Shown here: piece by piece, positions 5,088 through 7,066 of the stretch | Position numbering within the stretch: the stretch's first letter is position 1 | Layout of the letters: every line of letters begins with the position of its first letter | DNA from: an uncultured Treponema sp. | Lineage (GTDB): Bacteria > Spirochaetota > Spirochaetia > Treponematales > Treponemataceae | Direction: 5' to 3' | Assembly: GCA_937902445.1 (NCBI GenBank) | Contig: CALELJ010000021.1 | Span: 1-7,066 of the forward strand | DNA length: 7,066 bases | The notes under the pieces: model-generated | Seen by the model: only the letters and a program-made list of their open reading frames with translations | Told to the model about the DNA's origin: nothing | The model's database searches: none | Made by a program: the position numbers and the translations under genes

Positions 5088-7066
5088 TTAGAGACTGACG
5101 TTGATTGCCTTGATTCCGCCGTTGCGTGCAAATAGAACCTTTGTCGTATCGCATGGAAGAGCGTTGCCTTCATATTCGGCAGTCTTTCCGTCTGCAAACT
5201 CAACAGTAATTTTCTTTGAGCCGGCCTTAGTGTAGACAATCTTTGTGTTGCACCATGTGAATGACAGAGTTCCGTTCTTGAACTCTTCGTCCTTGAGGAT
5301 GAGAGGATCAAACATTGCCTGTCCGTCCTTGATGCATGCACCAAGCTCTCCAAAGCGTGTAAGAACTTCTTCCTTGACCTGACCTGTCATACCTGGCTGT
5401 TTTGCACCCTTGTGGTATGGTGTGTGGCTGTAAGGATCTGACGGGAAAGCTCCGTAGATTTCAGGAGTCTTCATGAAACTCAAGCCAGCCTGGATGTTGT
5501 AGTATTCATCCTTAAGCTTGTCAGCGCATGGGTTTCCGTTTCTGTAGGCATCAAGAGCGATTTCCTGAGCTGCAAGAAGAAGCTTTGAAACCATGTGCCA
5601 GTAGATTGAGCCGAGACCTTCATATGCATAGAATGTTCCAGAACGTCCTGTGAAATTCTGGTGAACGAAAGTCTTTTCATAGATTTCGTTAAGTGCAGAG
5701 ATTTCCTTTGTGGAAAGTTTGCGTGCCAGTGGAAGGGCTGTAATGTGATCCTGCATAACGCTTGCATTTCTGAATTCAGCGTTGAAGTGGTAGACATTGT
5801 TTTCATCCTTTTCGATGAAAGCGTTTCCAGTCTTTGCGATTACAGATTCAAGTTCCTTTGCATCCTCTGCGCTTACATTGTTCTTCTCAAGGAATGTCTT
5901 GAGTGTCTTGTTAGGGTAGAGCATGTAAGAATTCTGGCGTTCTTCATAAAGCTTGCTTGCCTTCATCTTCTGGAGAAGTTCAAGTGATTCTTCCGTACTG
6001 AGCATTCCGCTTGAAAGAATTGAAACCTGGCCTTCAAGCATTTCCTGAAGGTACTTGACCGTCATTGTCTTTTCACCGATTACAACTGTGTTGTATGTAT
6101 GGTAAAGACCATCTTCTCTCTTGTTTGCGCGGAGTGTTAGTTCAACGGCATTTCTGATTGCAGAAAGGCATGTGATGATGTCCTGACGTGAAATTTCTGT
6201 TGTCTTTGAACCGTAACCGTTCTTATAAAGATCGTTTCTTTCCTTTTCGAAAACGGCTTCTTCAGCATCAGTAAAGCTTCTGCGAGCAGTGTCATCGGCC
6301 ATGGTCTTTTCAAAGTCAGTGGTCTGGTAGAGTGCGCAGATCTTTGAGAAAGCAGTTGCGACTGTCTGTGGCAACCTGTATTTTTCAATTGGACTTGCCG
6401 AATAGATTTCAATCATGAACTTGAGCATGCGGTTGAGGTAACCGAGTGTCACTACAGAAAGACCGTAGCCTGCAAGTGCGTTGTTTGCATCGTTCCATTC
6501 AGGACGCTGTGTGTTCATCCAGATTCCGCCGCCTGGAATGAGGTTTGCTGCCTTCTGGATGATGATCTGGAAAAGCTTTGTCGTTATGTTTACAAGCTGA
6601 GGCTGTCCCTTCTTGTCTGTGTACATCTTGCGGTCAGTTCCGAATTCCTTGCTGTCTTTGATAAGCTTGTCGCTGAGTTCCTTGTCGAATGCAAGTGAGT
6701 TTCTTGGATCTGCAAGAACTTCCTTGTAGCTCTTGATTCTATATGGAACGTTTGCGCTGCAGTAAAGTTCTTCGTTGAGGCTGCCCAAAAGTTCTTCACG
6801 GTTGATTGAGTTCCACTGTTCCAGAAGTTTCTGGAGGTAGATTACCTGATGATCGCCCCAGTAACCGTACTGTGCCCAAGGATTGTCTGGTTCTGGACAT
6901 TCCCAGTCGATACCCTGACGGTTGATTCTGTAAGGGTTGAATCCATCGATTGTCATTGCGTTGAGGAATTTTGCGCAGATGTTCTTGATGTATGCAGGAT
7001 ATGACATTGTGAGTGCTTCCCAGTTCTGGAAGATGTCACGCCAGTTTCCTTCGTAGTTGAGGATAG
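5088..7066 (-). CDS. Large uncharacterised protein, possible (alpha/alpha)6-barrel carbohydrate-active enzyme, C-terminal part
   Basis: About 659 codons are visible and the N-terminus lies beyond the window. The Met at 7007 is internal: the frame stays open to the edge and encodes NYEGNWRDIFQNWEALT directly before it, without a Shine-Dalgarno. Numbering from that Met, the conserved-looking blocks are GFNPYRINRQGIDWE (22-36), YGYWGDHQVIYLQKLLEQW (47-65), NTQRPEWNDANNALAGYG (165-182) and, near the end, YGAFPSDPYSHTPYHKG followed by QPGMTGQVKEEVLTRFGEL. The helical repeat pattern, the E-W-N-D motif (Glu170-Asp173) and a small C-terminal segment after about 560 that ends in beta-type sequence resemble GH94/GH65/GH15-like barrels, in which an acidic residue in a DWND-type motif can be catalytic. 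I recall similar unnamed proteins in Bacteroidetes, but cannot assign a family. Codons are strongly biased (Ile almost only ATC, Asn AAC, Arg CGT near 7007), unlike the neighbours. Substrate and reaction are unknown. Confidence 0.72.
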   Translation of the reverse strand, partial: ILNYEGNWRDIFQNWEALTMSYPAYIKNICAKFLNAMTIDGFNPYRINRQGIDWECPEPDNPWAQYGYWGDHQVIYLQKLLEQWNSINREELLGSLNEELYCSANVPYRIKSYKEVLADPRNSLAFDKELSDKLIKDSKEFGTDRKMYTDKKGQPQLVNITTKLFQIIIQKAANLIPGGGIWMNTQRPEWNDANNALAGYGLSVVTLGYLNRMLKFMIEIYSASPIEKYRLPQTVATAFSKICALYQTTDFEKTMADDTARRSFTDAEEAVFEKERNDLYKNGYGSKTTEISRQDIITCLSAIRNAVELTLRANKREDGLYHTYNTVVIGEKTMTVKYLQEMLEGQVSILSSGMLSTEESLELLQKMKASKLYEERQNSYMLYPNKTLKTFLEKNNVSAEDAKELESVIAKTGNAFIEKDENNVYHFNAEFRNASVMQDHITALPLARKLSTKEISALNEIYEKTFVHQNFTGRSGTFYAYEGLGSIYWHMVSKLLLAAQEIALDAYRNGNPCADKLKDEYYNIQAGLSFMKTPEIYGAFPSDPYSHTPYHKGAKQPGMTGQVKEEVLTRFGELGACIKDGQAMFDPLILKDEEFKNGTLSFTWCNTKIVYTKAGSKKITVEFADGKTAEYEGNALPCDTTKVLFARNGGIKAINVSL

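Noticed and set aside
6945..7007. Met at 7007 as the true start of the large minus-strand gene
   Set aside because: The frame continues open to the window edge with protein-like sequence, and no Shine-Dalgarno precedes this Met.

Overview
The window is about 40% G+C and looks chromosomal. Gene content, codon style and the intergenic repeat at 4991-5070 suggest a host-associated spirochaete close to Treponema. This is recognition from memory, not a database result; a low-GC Gram-positive anaerobe is the main alternative. There are seven protein-coding genes, two of them cut by the window edges. I see no rRNA, tRNA, CRISPR array, intact insertion sequence or phage gene.

Layout. (1) 1-1322, minus strand: an HD-domain metal-dependent phosphohydrolase of the dGTPase-like fold (279-1322) is followed, with stop and start codons touching, by the first 92 codons of a protein with a degenerate CheY-like receiver domain (278 down to 1). 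(2) 1392-2141, plus strand: an acyl-ACP thioesterase, divergent from the HD gene. (3) 2142-2492: 351 bases without a convincing gene, holding a hairpin-forming segment with two competing pairings (2204-2260) and a strong intrinsic terminator (2350-2393). (4) 2493-3101, minus strand: a six-helix membrane protein resembling the substrate-binding (S) component of an ECF transporter. (5) 3159-4965, plus strand, divergent from it across 57 bases: a two-gene operon of a membrane histidine kinase (HisKA_3/NarX-DegS type) and a NarL/FixJ response regulator. (6) 4991-5070: an imperfect nested inverted repeat between converging genes. (7) 5088-7066, minus strand: the C-terminal 659 or so codons of a large uncharacterised protein. 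Its E-W-N-D motif and its C-terminal segment recall (alpha/alpha)6-barrel glycoside hydrolases and phosphorylases, and its codon use points to high expression.

How the genes may work together. The kinase and regulator form a complete phosphorelay pair: signal peptide or first membrane helix, extracytoplasmic sensor, second helix, His203, ATPase domain, then Asp58 and a LuxR-type helix-turn-helix. The divergent S-component-like gene is the obvious candidate target or co-sensor. The HD enzyme and the receiver-like protein are probably co-translated. In that pair the HD enzyme has Thr where many relatives have the active-site-proximal His, and the receiver has Glu where the phosphorylated Asp should be. 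The thioesterase releases free fatty acids from acyl-ACP. No link between it and its neighbours is visible beyond a shared divergent promoter region.

No clearly new multi-gene system is evident. The items most worth a second look are the HD/pseudo-receiver pair, the large barrel-like protein and the two structured intergenic segments.
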